Shown: positions 1 to 8,949 of the stretch, piece by piece
Layout: every line of letters begins with the position of its first letter
Position numbering within the stretch: the first letter of the stretch is position 1
Assembly: GCF_011516885.1 (NCBI RefSeq)
Contig: NZ_WOTD01000015.1
Coordinates: 1-60,455 of the forward strand
Direction of reading: 5' to 3'
DNA length: 60,455 bases
Origin: Acetobacter lambici
GTDB taxonomy: Bacteria; Pseudomonadota; Alphaproteobacteria; Acetobacterales; Acetobacteraceae
Notes under the pieces: model-generated
Databases searched by the model: none
What the model was told of the DNA's origin: nothing
The model's input: the letters and a program-made list of their open reading frames with translations, nothing else
Position numbers and translations under genes: made by a program

Positions 1-2
1 TC

Positions 3-92
3 GATATCGCCTGCCATGCCTGGAACCAGCTCGTCGATCAACCATGGCGCATCATGTCAATCGGACTGCGCAAGTGGGCTCATGGGTTATAG
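3..92 (+). CDS. IS630-like transposase, C-terminal fragment
   Basis: An open frame enters from the left edge and stops at 90-92. The 29 visible residues contain the stretch DQPWRIMSIGLRKWAHGL, which resembles the C-terminal tail of IS630-family transposases (a family-level match from memory, not a search). IS630 elements move by a DDE transposase and duplicate a TA dinucleotide. Only the end of the gene is in the window, so catalytic residues cannot be checked, and the terminal inverted repeat cannot be delimited because the other end is missing. The element probably ends within about 30 bases after the stop. Confidence 0.55.
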   Translation, partial: DIACHAWNQLVDQPWRIMSIGLRKWAHGL

Positions 93-143
93 CAATCAAC
101 GGTTGGTATTAGCAGGCGTGCTTCCCGCCAAAGTGGTCAAAAA

Positions 144-977
144 CTACCCGGACTGACCGGAACGGTTTTTCAACAGGCTCTTCCGGTATCGTGTGCGGCT
201 TGCTTTGGCCCATGCCGTCATGAATGGTAGGCAGAGACGTAAGAACCGGGGAGACCACAGGAAGAGACTGCAAAACAGTCTGTCAAAGCTCGATGGAAAG
301 TTTTCTACATGCTTGCCAACGCCGTTTGAAAGAATCCAATTGGCTATTGCTTCTGGTTCTTGCGGTGCAGACATAAAGTTTAGAACCGAACCGCCATGTT
401 CCATTTCCGTGGCGAGCATGGATGTGTTCACGCTCCCCGGGAATATGGAAGAAACATGAATCTGCTGGGGCTTGAGTTCCTGCTCCAACGCCAGAGCAAA
501 TCCGCGCAAGCCGAACTTGGATGCGGAATAAACGCTGCTTCCGGCCAGAGGAAAAATACCCGCCATGGAATTGGTATAGATAATATGCGAGCCTTTTGCC
601 ATCATGGGCAAAATGGCATTGGTCAACAGCATAACGCCAACCAGATTGATCTGAACCTGCTCTGTGGCAAGGCCATGCTCAAGCGTAGCTACGGACTGGG
701 GGGAAATAACGCCCGCACAAAATACGAAAAGATTGATACTGTCACAGGTATTCCCAATAGTCCGGGCAGCGTCTTCAATAGTTTTTGAATCCGTCAGGTC
801 GCATGTCAGCATGCAATCTACATATGCTGTGTCCACCGCGGGGTTTACCTGACGTGACAACCCAATGACCCAATACCCACGTTGGCGCAACTGATAACAC
901 AAAGCGCGCCCTATGCCGCCAGAAGCACCGCTTACAACGGCGGTTTTCTGGCCAGTTTTCTTGTTTTTTTCAAACAA
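144..977 (-). CDS. SDR family NAD(P)-dependent oxidoreductase
   Basis: Classical short-chain dehydrogenase/reductase of 277 residues, predicted to be cytosolic with a Rossmann fold. The cofactor loop SGASGGIG is at residues 16-23, the CAGV segment equivalent to NNAG at 87-90, and the catalytic triad is S137, Y150 and K154 (YSASK). The substrate cannot be read from sequence. The C-terminal 40 residues are aromatic and basic (FCSLFLWSPRF onward) and could associate with the membrane. The frame opens with TTG and only a weak GAGATAGG purine run lies upstream, so the start is uncertain. It sits alone between an IS fragment and a long non-coding stretch, and the local base composition is more AT-rich than the core genes further right. 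Confidence 0.85.
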   Translation of the reverse strand: MFEKNKKTGQKTAVVSGASGGIGRALCYQLRQRGYWVIGLSRQVNPAVDTAYVDCMLTCDLTDSKTIEDAARTIGNTCDSINLFVFCAGVISPQSVATLEHGLATEQVQINLVGVMLLTNAILPMMAKGSHIIYTNSMAGIFPLAGSSVYSASKFGLRGFALALEQELKPQQIHVSSIFPGSVNTSMLATEMEHGGSVLNFMSAPQEPEAIANWILSNGVGKHVENFPSSFDRLFCSLFLWSPRFLRLCLPFMTAWAKASRTRYRKSLLKNRSGQSG

Positions 978-1454
978 AACAATTGCCTATCTCAACAATT
1001 CCCGATCCGACTTACATGCGGCAGGCCATGATTATGCTGCCAGCAATTGTGTTTTTCATGTACCATACCTTATCAGTCTTGTCTTCCTTGATCGTGCTTG
1101 ATACCAGTTTAGTGGAGATGAGAATCATTCCTGATTTTGAACAGAATAAGTGGGGAAAAGTGAAAGCCTTATGGTTGTCTGCACAAGCCCACTAAAGATT
1201 TCTGTTCGGAGCCGGAGTTATATTTTTTAATTCTTTAACATTCATCCCCCAACGCATAGGTCCTGCTCACTTGTATCAGTAAGTCAGAAGGATGTCGGCC
1301 AATTGGTCTTGTTATATGGCCAAACGGGGTTGTTGAATAATAAACGTTATATATTCAGGCAGGTTCCTGCAAAAAACCCACAATATAGTTTGTGGCTGCG
1401 TTCTATTCCTTTGGGTGCAACTCCTGCCTGGAGCGCACCATCAAGTCCAAGCCT
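978..1454. other. Non-coding stretch, AT-rich
   Basis: About 480 bases with no reading frame that resembles a protein and no RNA gene that I recognise. It lies upstream of the SDR gene and downstream of the GT-C-like gene, both on the minus strand, so it must hold the promoter of the SDR gene, but I cannot assign -35/-10 boxes with confidence. Composition is visibly AT-richer than the core region. Confidence 0.4.
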
Positions 1455-2957
1455 TTAGTGGGCCAGCATCTCCGAATTTGTCTGAGGTTGGGCTGGCTGC
1501 ACTAATTTGTAAATTGAGAGTGAGAACTTGTTCGGTCGTGATGGCCGTACATTTATTGCATAAATTAATTGGTAATGTGCCTGTATCCACTGGCATACCG
1601 GCACTTCAACCTGATGGCGCGCGCAGGCATCATAGGGCATAACAACGTAAGGTGCGTTCTGCTGGAGGTCCTGTAGGTAATGTTGCCATGCCTGCTGGCC
1701 ATACATGATGTCTATATGGGTATAGAATAGGTAAATATCAAACGGCTTGAGGTCAGCCATATAAAATACTGATTCATGAGTTCGAATATTCAGAACCTTT
1801 TTTTGACCAATTTCTTTGTGGATCGCAGCATAGTTTACCCGGTTGCTAAAGCGCAGGGTGTTGTAGTTCTTGTGAGTATTCTGCACCATAAAAAAAGCAA
1901 CGGATGCAAAGAAGGGTATAAGCATATACCCTGTAGATGCCGCGCCCTGCCGCAACAGAATAGCCCACATAATGGCAGCGGGCACAAAGCAGAGCTGGAA
2001 GTAGTGGTCAAAGGGATGACCCGACAAGATGGTTGCCGGTAGGGACGATAAAAACCAGAGTGGCAACAGTAAGTTTTTGCGGTTTTCTTCAGTCCAGTTC
2101 AATGGGGAAAAACGTCTGCACCATGCAAGCAGGATGGGGCTAAGCAGTACAAGATCAATCGTGTTCCAGAGTAGGCCACGCAACCGCTCGTGCCATGACC
2201 CGCTATAATGGTGCAGGAAGTTCTGTTGCATGGAAAAATACGTCTGTAACGCACCGTGCCCAGCCATGATGTAGGGCGAGAACAGGAGCATCAACCCAGT
2301 CATGCTCCCCAGTAAAGTCAGGCCGCAGCGTGAGAGGCGGAACCAGCCGGGGGAAAGCAGCAGCACGGCGGCAGGAGCCGGAAGGCAGAGTGCTGAGAGG
2401 TAATTGACATTAACAACAAAGGCCGCCACGCAGCCTGCCAGAAAAAACAGGCTATTTTGATTGTTTTCCAGACCTTTGAGCATGAGGGTCAGGCATAAAG
2501 CTTCCCCCGTAAGTAGAACGAGTTCGGAGTTACCCGAAAGTATGTCGAACATAGATCCACAGACGATCAGCAGTATAAAAGCTGTCCGTCTGGAAAATTC
2601 ACCAAATGCATGGCAAATGCAGGTAATAAGACCAATTAAAACAAATGCGAGAAGAGTAAATTTGCCTCTATAAAATGGAGTTATCTGGTCCCATAAGCCA
2701 TAAAACAGGTCAACGCCAAATGGTTTATGGTCAAATCCGTAGGAATGAGGGAAGAGATGGTACCGTATTATGCCGCGCCCTAAAACGGTATAGTAAGCGG
2801 GGTCTTCATTTGAAAAAGGGATCAGTAGGTAGCTCAGGATATAAATAAAAACAGCCAGAAGCAGGCCGTATTTTAGGGCTGTATACCCTGTTGGCACGCG
2901 GCAGTCGGGGAGCAGGGCCGAAAAAACGGCATCTGTTCTGTTTTTTTTCTGCGGCAT
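1455..2957 (-). CDS. Multi-pass membrane protein, probable GT-C type glycosyltransferase
   Basis: A 500-residue polytopic inner-membrane protein with roughly ten or more hydrophobic segments. After the first transmembrane helix (about residues 29-47) comes an acidic motif NEDPAYY at 50-56 and a DHKPFG motif at 76-81. That arrangement (acidic DE-like loop 1 followed by a K-P-P-like motif) is typical of the PMT/ArnT (GT39) group of GT-C glycosyltransferases, which move a sugar from a polyprenyl-phosphate donor on the periplasmic side. Assignment to a transferred sugar or acceptor (lipid A, protein or polysaccharide) is not possible here. The C-terminal part (about 360-490) is a soluble domain. 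It is a single gene with no glycan operon around it. An uncharacterised membrane protein of another fold remains possible. Confidence 0.6.
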   Translation of the reverse strand: MPQKKNRTDAVFSALLPDCRVPTGYTALKYGLLLAVFIYILSYLLIPFSNEDPAYYTVLGRGIIRYHLFPHSYGFDHKPFGVDLFYGLWDQITPFYRGKFTLLAFVLIGLITCICHAFGEFSRRTAFILLIVCGSMFDILSGNSELVLLTGEALCLTLMLKGLENNQNSLFFLAGCVAAFVVNVNYLSALCLPAPAAVLLLSPGWFRLSRCGLTLLGSMTGLMLLFSPYIMAGHGALQTYFSMQQNFLHHYSGSWHERLRGLLWNTIDLVLLSPILLAWCRRFSPLNWTEENRKNLLLPLWFLSSLPATILSGHPFDHYFQLCFVPAAIMWAILLRQGAASTGYMLIPFFASVAFFMVQNTHKNYNTLRFSNRVNYAAIHKEIGQKKVLNIRTHESVFYMADLKPFDIYLFYTHIDIMYGQQAWQHYLQDLQQNAPYVVMPYDACARHQVEVPVCQWIQAHYQLIYAINVRPSRPNKFSLSIYKLVQPAQPQTNSEMLAH

Positions 2958-3381
2958 GCCATAAAACCCGACAGTGTAAAGACAGCATGCCCTTACAACT
3001 AATTAAGGCAGGATGTAACTCTTTATCGCAAACAGTAACCCCCACAGCATGGGGTGCCTATCCTGTTGGGTTTGTGGCTGTTGGAGTGGTGAGTTGAGCG
3101 GAACTGTTCCTCATCCATCTTTTCAAAGCACATGAAAATGGCCAAAATGCTGTGGGATGTATGGGGGTGTGCACCTGAGCGTTGGTTGCCAGTCGGTCTG
3201 GTGGCGCATCTTGTTGGTGGCGTGCTGTTGCGCGGGTGGCTCTTTTGCGCATGGCCCATAGGCTGCGCACGCATGGCGGCGATGGAACGAGATCAATACA
3301 TGTGGCACGCCCACCTCCATTTGGGTGGCGGGCGTGCCAGAAGTTGTTTTTGTTCAGGCTAACTGTGGGGGCGTGTGTGCT
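2958..3381. other. Intergenic stretch between the GT-C-like gene and the porin gene
   Basis: About 420 bases without a convincing gene. Short frames exist on both strands around 3020-3320, but they overlap each other, have unrelated composition in every frame and show no recognisable motif. The only clear structure is the hairpin at 3304-3339 just past the porin stop codon. Confidence 0.4.
3304..3339 (-). terminator. Stem-loop after the porin gene, possible terminator
   Basis: GGCACGCCC and GGGCGTGCC form a 9-bp perfect stem, extended by CCACC/GGTGG inside with one bulge. It lies about 40 bases beyond the stop of the minus-strand porin gene. There is no T-run on the minus-strand side, so termination is inferred only from position and stability. 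Confidence 0.4.
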
Positions 3382-4707
3382 TTAGAAGCCGATCACTGCG
3401 TCCCCACCAAAGGTGAACATGCCGTTGTTGCGACCGCCATTAAAGGGCGTGGTGCTGTTAAGCGCGCGGTCAAACCGGATTTCCGGGCGGAGTTGGAAGA
3501 CGCGCACATGGTGCCCCAGATCTGGGCGGTAAGCGACGTTAAGCGAGAGATCGCCGTAGGTGGTGCCGTGGCCACTTGCGCCGGGCACAAGATCGGCCGG
3601 GCGGCCTGCAATGGCGTTCATATAGGAGTTATTGCCGCGGAAGGAGGCGACCAGCGAGTTGTTGTTGTCGCGGTAGATTTCGCCACGGTAGTTAAACGTA
3701 AAGTCCTTATTGATCTTGTAGCTCAGGAAGCTGACAAAGCTCTCGGCATCCGTGCCTGCAAACTGGCCGCGTGCGCCAATGCCGCGTACACCTTCGTCGT
3801 GCAGGTAGTTGAATTCGGCCGTCAGGCTCAGCTTGTCGTTGACCTGATAGGTCGCGTTAATATCGTTCCAGAAGCGCTGGGCATGGTTGGCTTCGTAACG
3901 AGAGATCGTGGAGGAGCCACGCCAGACGTCTTCTGGCCCCACGCGGCTGAGTTCGACAATCCGGAGTTTGCCGCCCAGCAGATTGTTCAGGTTAAAGCCA
4001 AAATAGCCCGCAGGCTTGTCGTTGTTGTCCGACGAGCCAAAGGTTGTCTGGTTGCCGGTATCAATCCCGAAAGTGACGTCCAGAATGGGAGTGACATGCC
4101 AGTTGAACATCGCGCCCACATGCTGGAAGGGCACGGAGTATTCAGATGTATAAGCCAGCGTGTAGAAGGCGCGGGAGGCGGGGTCCAGCCCTTCCACACC
4201 CATGGGGGCCTGTAGAATACCGGCCTGCATGTCCAGCCCGCCGGAGGTCAGCCAGGGCAGGTGCACGTCAACATGGGCCTGTGCGGGAATAAGCTGGTAG
4301 CGGGCCTTCCATTCCTGATCGGACACGCCGACCAGATGGTAGTACCGTGCGTCCGAACCATAAAGACCTTCGAGCGTAAAGCCAATCTGGTAGGTGTTCT
4401 TGCTCGGATCAATGGCTTTGGAGAGCGTGAATTCCGCCTGGTTCAACTGGACCTGATTGGCATGGTCGGCCAGAAAGTCACCAAAGTTGTAGCCGGGATT
4501 GGGGCGGGCCGGGTTAGCCATGATACCGCCTTCAATCTGGCCGATCAGCGTAACATCGGACAGCCAGTGCGACAGGTCGGACCCCCCACTGGAAAAAGCT
4601 GAAAACGGGTGAACCTGTGCCTTTGCCGACTTAAAAGGAGCGGCCACCAGAACAGAAGCAACGCTTAAGGCAATGGCAAAACCTGATTTTTTTCTGGACA
4701 GATTCAT
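3382..4707 (-). CDS. Outer-membrane beta-barrel protein (BBP2/OmpL-like porin)
   Basis: A 441-residue secreted protein. Residues 1-30 form a signal peptide (basic MNLSRKK, hydrophobic core, AKA before Q31). The mature part is rich in alternating polar/aromatic strands (for example FNYRGEIYRDNNN, LTAEFNYLHDEG) and ends in phenylalanine, the usual C-terminal signature of outer-membrane barrels recognised by the BAM complex. The layout fits the putative beta-barrel porin-2 (BBP2) family. Substrate is unknown; diffusion of small solutes is the family expectation. The gene stands alone with a hairpin behind it at 3304-3339. Confidence 0.75.
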   Translation of the reverse strand: MNLSRKKSGFAIALSVASVLVAAPFKSAKAQVHPFSAFSSGGSDLSHWLSDVTLIGQIEGGIMANPARPNPGYNFGDFLADHANQVQLNQAEFTLSKAIDPSKNTYQIGFTLEGLYGSDARYYHLVGVSDQEWKARYQLIPAQAHVDVHLPWLTSGGLDMQAGILQAPMGVEGLDPASRAFYTLAYTSEYSVPFQHVGAMFNWHVTPILDVTFGIDTGNQTTFGSSDNNDKPAGYFGFNLNNLLGGKLRIVELSRVGPEDVWRGSSTISRYEANHAQRFWNDINATYQVNDKLSLTAEFNYLHDEGVRGIGARGQFAGTDAESFVSFLSYKINKDFTFNYRGEIYRDNNNSLVASFRGNNSYMNAIAGRPADLVPGASGHGTTYGDLSLNVAYRPDLGHHVRVFQLRPEIRFDRALNSTTPFNGGRNNGMFTFGGDAVIGF

Positions 4708-4918
4708 TACTCAGATTCCCGCACTTTTATTGTATTTATATGTGCTGCTAAGGTGATTGACTAGTCCGATTGGTAACATTCCGATATCAGAATGAAATAG
4801 CAAAAACGACAAGCGGGTATCACAGTTGCGTGATACCCGCTGACAATGGCGCGGTTTTATTTATCTTTTTAAAGAATAGACCATCACCACGCAATTTCCT
4901 GCCGTATAAATACGGATT

Positions 4919-5470
4919 TCATGCAAATCGTTCTGTAATTTCGGCAATGCGCAGGCCAAATGCAGTGGCCGTATCCAGCCCACCTTGTGGAATTTCGTCC
5001 ACGCTGGCGTCAGAGGGGCTTTGCACCAGCAGGCCGGTGGAGCCGCCAAGGGCGTTCAGGTCTGTGTTTTTGGCAGCTTTGGTGTTGGAGGGCAGCATGC
5101 CAAGGCTGATCCAGATGCCGCCATGCTGGCCTGCAAGGGTTTGCAGCCATGCCAGTGTTACCCCTTTGTCGCCTGCTGGGCTTGCGCTGTTGGTAAAGCC
5201 CGCGAACAGCTTGTTCTGCCAGCCCCGCATGAACCATATTTTGGATGAGGCATCCGCGAATTTTTTGAACTGCCAGCTTGCGTTGCCCATATAGGTGGGC
5301 GCGCCAAACACAATGGTTTTGGCTTCGGCCAGCTTGTCCCATGCACTGTCGGGCAGGTCACCATTCTCATCAATGGCAATCAGCTCGGCTTTGGCACCTT
5401 GGGCAAGGTGTTCCGCCACTTTGCGGGTGTGGCCATAACCTGAGTGATAAACAACAACAATCCCGGACAT
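4919..5470 (-). CDS. Flavodoxin-like / NAD(P)H:quinone oxidoreductase family protein
   Basis: A 183-residue flavodoxin-fold protein, probably FMN-binding and cytosolic. The FMN phosphate loop is YHSGYGHTRKVA at residues 8-19, and the GAPTYMGNASWQFKKF segment near 57-72 matches the second FMN-contact loop of WrbA-like flavoproteins. It could reduce quinones by two electrons or act as an electron carrier. WrbA proper is about 200 residues, so this may be a shorter relative. It lies upstream of nothing obvious and is not in an operon; its 3' neighbour on the same strand is the porin gene, about 210 bases away. Confidence 0.75.
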   Translation of the reverse strand: MSGIVVVYHSGYGHTRKVAEHLAQGAKAELIAIDENGDLPDSAWDKLAEAKTIVFGAPTYMGNASWQFKKFADASSKIWFMRGWQNKLFAGFTNSASPAGDKGVTLAWLQTLAGQHGGIWISLGMLPSNTKAAKNTDLNALGGSTGLLVQSPSDASVDEIPQGGLDTATAFGLRIAEITERFA

Positions 5471-5669
5471 ATCTGCAATTCCCTGTGTATTTTAAGGCCG
5501 GACCGCAAAGGGCCTGCCCCGATTACACAAGCATGGCGTAGTCCGTCATGGCTGATAAGCGGCTTTTGGGCAAAAGCATTTCACACCATGGGTGTGAGCT
5601 TTGTGTGCGGTGAGAGTGGGGAGAAGGGCTGGAAAAACCCCGCCAGACACGGAACAGGCGGGGAAGGGG

Positions 5670-6308
5670 TTAGATCTGCTCTATGGTCGAAAAATCGAAT
5701 GTTTCCCCTTTGGGGTTCTCGCCCAGCCGGATCACTGTGGCAGACGCCATGGCGTAAGGGGGTACAGGCAGGTTGTAAGGTGCTGGAGCGCCTTTTTGCA
5801 CCCGTCCCGCCAGATCAAACTTGGAGCCATGGCACGGGCAGCCATACCCGCCCGATGCCTCCGGCCCGCTCCCCTGAGGGGGGATGTAGGCTGGCACGCA
5901 GCCCAGATGTGTGCAGATGCCAACATAAACCCCGTATTCGGGGGCAATGGACCGGTGCCAGTTGCGGGCATAGCCGGGCTGCTGGTTGGCGGTGGAGCCG
6001 GGGTCCTTGAGCTGCGCGCTCAGCTCCGCATTTTGCAGGCTCGCCAGTTCTTCAGGCGTGCGGCGGATAATAAAGACCGGCTTGCCCTGCCATACGGCCA
6101 CCATCTGCTGGCCGGGAGCAAGGCGTGTAATATCCACATCAACCGGCAGGTGGGCTGCAGCGCTGTCCTGGGGTTGCAGGCTTTCCACAAACGGAATGGC
6201 GCAGGCCGCAATGCCTGTGACCGTGCCAGCCGTGGTGACCATGCCCAGAAAGTCGCGGCGGCCGGGGGCCTGTTCGGGAGCTGGGTTGGTGTCAGTCTCG
6301 CGTGTCAT
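5670..6308 (-). CDS. petA: Ubiquinol-cytochrome c reductase, Rieske iron-sulfur subunit
   Basis: The Rieske [2Fe-2S] subunit of the cytochrome bc1 complex, 212 residues, which takes one electron from ubiquinol and passes it to cytochrome c1 on the periplasmic face. An RRDF twin-arginine-like motif at 17-20 precedes the single N-terminal membrane anchor (about 20-42). Cluster ligands are in CTHLGC (C132, H134, C137) and CPCHGS (C157, C159, H160). It is the last-standing member of the minus-strand cluster, lying about 20 bases after cytochrome c1. The order on the minus strand is therefore petB, petC, petA, whereas Rhodobacter-type fbc operons start with the Rieske gene. Confidence 0.95.
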   Translation of the reverse strand: MTRETDTNPAPEQAPGRRDFLGMVTTAGTVTGIAACAIPFVESLQPQDSAAAHLPVDVDITRLAPGQQMVAVWQGKPVFIIRRTPEELASLQNAELSAQLKDPGSTANQQPGYARNWHRSIAPEYGVYVGICTHLGCVPAYIPPQGSGPEASGGYGCPCHGSKFDLAGRVQKGAPAPYNLPVPPYAMASATVIRLGENPKGETFDFSTIEQI

Positions 6309-6330
6309 GGTTGTGCGTGCTTTCCGTTCT

Positions 6331-7107
6331 TCACTGCGTTTTCAGGCGTTTCCAGATTTTGCGTTTCCATGCAACGGCCAGCGCCAGAAGCACGGCCAGA
6401 TAGGCCATAACGGCCTTGCCAATACTATGGCGTTCATTGCGGTGCGGATCGGACGCCCAGACCAGAAAAGTGGTTATGTCGCGTGCCTGCTGTTCCACCG
6501 TGGCGGGTGTGCCATCGGGGTAATGGATCATGCCGTTCATCAGGGGCGGGGGCATGCCAATCATGTGGCCTGTGGCCCAGTCGTTATAAAACTTGCCTGG
6601 CACCATGGGGGCATCGGCTGGTGGTGGCATGCGGTAGCCGGTCAAAAAAGCATACAGCCAGTCTGGTCCGCCGGGGTGGGTCATGGCAAGGCGGGACTGA
6701 TCGGGCGGGGCCACGCCCCCCATCATGGCCGCAGCGGCTGCATCGCTGGGGAAGGGGGAGTTTAGGTGGTCGTCGGGCAATCCGGGGCGCGTGGTGGGTT
6801 GCCCCATGGCGTCTGGCGCGCCGGGTTGTGGTTTGGCTTTTGCGGTTTCGGCAATCTGCTGCTGGGTCAGGCCAATGCCAGCCAGATCGTTATAAGTCAG
6901 GTTACGCATGCCATGGCAGGTGGAGCAGACGCGCTGGAACACCACAAAGCCGCGTTGCAGGCTGCCTTTGTCATACTGGCCCAGTGGGCCGTCAAAGCTC
7001 CATGCCTGATGCGGGGGTGTTTTGTCCGGCTCATTGGCCAGCGCTGCACCGGACAGGCCAAGCGCCACCAACAGACCCAGAGCGGGGCGGGTAAAAGGAC
7101 TCCGCAT
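6331..7107 (-). CDS. petC: Cytochrome c1 (bc1 complex)
   Basis: Cytochrome c1, 258 residues, the haem c subunit of the bc1 complex. Start at 7107 is chosen because its ATG overlaps the cytochrome b stop codon as TGATG (coupled translation) and is followed directly by a signal peptide ending ALA before N25. The haem-binding CSTCH motif is at 61-65. The segment TGHMIGMPP around 188-196 can supply the axial methionine. A C-terminal transmembrane anchor (SIGKAVMAYLAVLLALAVAW) is followed by a basic tail, as expected for c1. A longer upstream frame exists but has no c1-like content. Confidence 0.95.
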   Translation of the reverse strand: MRSPFTRPALGLLVALGLSGAALANEPDKTPPHQAWSFDGPLGQYDKGSLQRGFVVFQRVCSTCHGMRNLTYNDLAGIGLTQQQIAETAKAKPQPGAPDAMGQPTTRPGLPDDHLNSPFPSDAAAAAMMGGVAPPDQSRLAMTHPGGPDWLYAFLTGYRMPPPADAPMVPGKFYNDWATGHMIGMPPPLMNGMIHYPDGTPATVEQQARDITTFLVWASDPHRNERHSIGKAVMAYLAVLLALAVAWKRKIWKRLKTQ

Positions 7108-8348
7108 CAGTGATCTCCTTCCGCGGCGGCAATGGAGGCGGGGAGGGGGCGTGTTTTTTCCCGGCTTGAGGCAAGGGGGAGCAGCACCACGAAGTAGCTG
7201 AAGTAATAAATCCCGGCCAGTCGCGCCACAATCAGCCATCCGCCCTGAGCATGGTGCTTGCCCGCCGCTGCCAGCAGAATAAAAGCCGCGACAAGCCCGA
7301 ACAGGCCAATCCGGCAGAGCGGGCGGAAGCGCATGGAACGCACGGGGGAGCGGTCCAGCCAAGGCAGGGCAAACAGGATAAGAAGGGATGCGGCGGAGGA
7401 CACCAGCCCGCCAAATTTGGAAGGAACGGACTGGAGCAGGCCATAAAAAGGCAGAAAATACCATTCCGGCTCAATATCCGCCGGTGTGTGCATGGGGTCG
7501 GCCGGAGTGTAATTATCCGCCTCGATCAGCACATTGGGCCAGAAGAACATAAGGGCCGCAAACACCATGGCGAACACGATAAGGCCAACCAGATCCTTGC
7601 TGATGTAATAGGGGTAGAACGGCACGGTATCCTTTGGGGTGCGTGGTTCAACTCCCAGCGGGTTGTTGGAGCCATTGACATGCACAATGGTCACATGCAG
7701 CCCAACAACCCCAACGACCACAAAGGCCAGCAGAAAGTGCAGGACAAAAAAGTGGTGCAAAAACACATCCCCCAAATGGTCCCCGCCCGCCATAATGTGC
7801 TCAAGGCTTGGCCCAATGCCGGGTATGGCGCCCACGGCTTTGGTAATCACGTCCGCTCCCCAGTAGGACATCTGGCCCCATGGCAGCATGTAGCCTGCAA
7901 AGGCAGTGGCCATGACCAGCACCAGCAGGAGCAGGCCGCTCAGCCACAGCAGCTCACGCGGAGCCTTGTAGGAGCCGTAATACAGGCCACGGAACAGGTG
8001 TACGTAGAGTGCGGCCAAAAACAGGTTGGCCCCGGTCATATGCATGGCCCGTAGCAGCCACCCGCCAGCAAGCTGGCGATCTATGGCCTCGACCGACAGA
8101 AAAGCCCCCGCATTAGTGGGGGTGTAGTTCATGGCCAGAAAAATGCCGGTAGCCAGCATAAGCAGCAGAACAACAGTGAGAATGGCGCCAAAATTCCACA
8201 ACCCGTTCAGGTTACGGGGTAGGCGGAAGTCAATATATTCAGCCCGGAAGGCGGAAATAACAGGCAGGCGTGCCTCCACCCACCCGGCAAGGCCGGTCAT
8301 GGCCACGGGGGATGAGGTGGTTTGGGGGGCCGGGTCTGGCTTGGTCAT
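7107..8348 (-). CDS. petB: Cytochrome b (bc1 complex)
   Basis: Cytochrome b, 413 residues, the quinol-oxidising membrane core carrying two b haems. It shows eight hydrophobic helices. Paired histidines lie on helices B and D (MHMTGANLF, HFFVLHFLLAF, GLHVTIVHVNG), and the Qo-site PEWYFLPFYGLLQS motif is near residue 285. The start at 8348 (MTKPDPAP) gives a normal length; an in-frame start 66 bases upstream adds a cysteine-rich segment unlike the family. It is the first gene of the minus-strand petB-petC-petA operon, and its promoter must lie in 8350-8680, which also carries the leader of the divergent riboflavin operon. Confidence 0.95.
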   Translation of the reverse strand: MTKPDPAPQTTSSPVAMTGLAGWVEARLPVISAFRAEYIDFRLPRNLNGLWNFGAILTVVLLLMLATGIFLAMNYTPTNAGAFLSVEAIDRQLAGGWLLRAMHMTGANLFLAALYVHLFRGLYYGSYKAPRELLWLSGLLLLVLVMATAFAGYMLPWGQMSYWGADVITKAVGAIPGIGPSLEHIMAGGDHLGDVFLHHFFVLHFLLAFVVVGVVGLHVTIVHVNGSNNPLGVEPRTPKDTVPFYPYYISKDLVGLIVFAMVFAALMFFWPNVLIEADNYTPADPMHTPADIEPEWYFLPFYGLLQSVPSKFGGLVSSAASLLILFALPWLDRSPVRSMRFRPLCRIGLFGLVAAFILLAAAGKHHAQGGWLIVARLAGIYYFSYFVVLLPLASSREKTRPLPASIAAAEGDH

Positions 8349-8683
8349 GGCTGGTCCATGGGGGTTGAGGGAGCACCAACATACAACGCGAATGCAACCG
8401 GAGGGAAGGAACACAGGGTAAGCAAGGGGAAAACCTGCCAGAACTCATGGTTGCAAAAGGGCCGCCCGCTTGGTCCACGGCTGGACCGGGGCTGCGTGTG
8501 CCTCTCATAACAGTGTCGGAATGTTAGGCAAAGGGGGGTGGCTTTGCGTGGCGTTCCAACGGGGCTGGTGGGGGGTGTGTCAGGGCTGCCCGGATCAGCC
8601 ATAAGGAGATGTGAAGTGTTTTGCCCTTGCAACCCGCAGGGCTTGGGGCCATCATATTAACAGAGCACCCGCTGTGTGGGTGC
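8349..8683. other. Divergent intergenic region between petB and the riboflavin operon
   Basis: About 330 bases between two divergent operons with no credible gene. It must contain the promoters for petB (minus) and for the riboflavin leader (plus). A TATTAA run at 8656-8661 shortly before the FMN riboswitch could be part of a -10 region, but no well-spaced -35 is evident. Confidence 0.4.
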
Positions 8684-8828
8684 GACGTTCTCAGGGCAGG
8701 GTGTAATTCCCTACCGGCGGTAAAGGGGTGGTGCGCTACCCCAAGCCCGCGAGCGCCTGCTTCGGCAGGGTCAGCAGATCCGGTGTAATTCCGGAGCCGA
8801 CGGTCATAGTCCGGATGAGAGAGAACGA
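8684..8828 (+). promoter_or_regulatory. FMN riboswitch (RFN element)
   Basis: Conserved RFN blocks appear in the right order: TTCTCAGGGCAGGGTG, AATTCCCTACCGGCGGT, AAGCCCGCGAGCGCC, GGTCAGCAGATCCGGTG, AATTCCGGAGCCGACGGTC and ATAGTCCGGATGAGAGAGAAC. The outer P1 helix pairs CGTTCTC near 8685-8691 with GAGAACG near 8821-8827. It lies about 120 bases upstream of ribD, so FMN binding is expected to reduce expression of the riboflavin operon. The expression platform is not clear: a short AACGA/TCGTT stem followed by a T-run overlaps the 3' strand of P1 near 8824-8858, and a GGGCG/CGCCC stem lies just before the ribD start. Confidence 0.95.
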
Positions 8829-8949
8829 AAAAGAGAGACTCGTTTTTTGTCCGTTATGCCGGAGTCCGGTTTGCGTGCAAGGAGCGGGCGACCTTTTTTG
8901 ACGCCCTGAGTCCGTCTGTAACGTGCAGGTATGGACTGAAGAGAACAGG

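Noticed and set aside
3325..4215. 296-residue plus-strand frame opposite the porin
   Set aside because: Antisense to a gene with a signal peptide and C-terminal phenylalanine signature; the composition is of a shadow frame.
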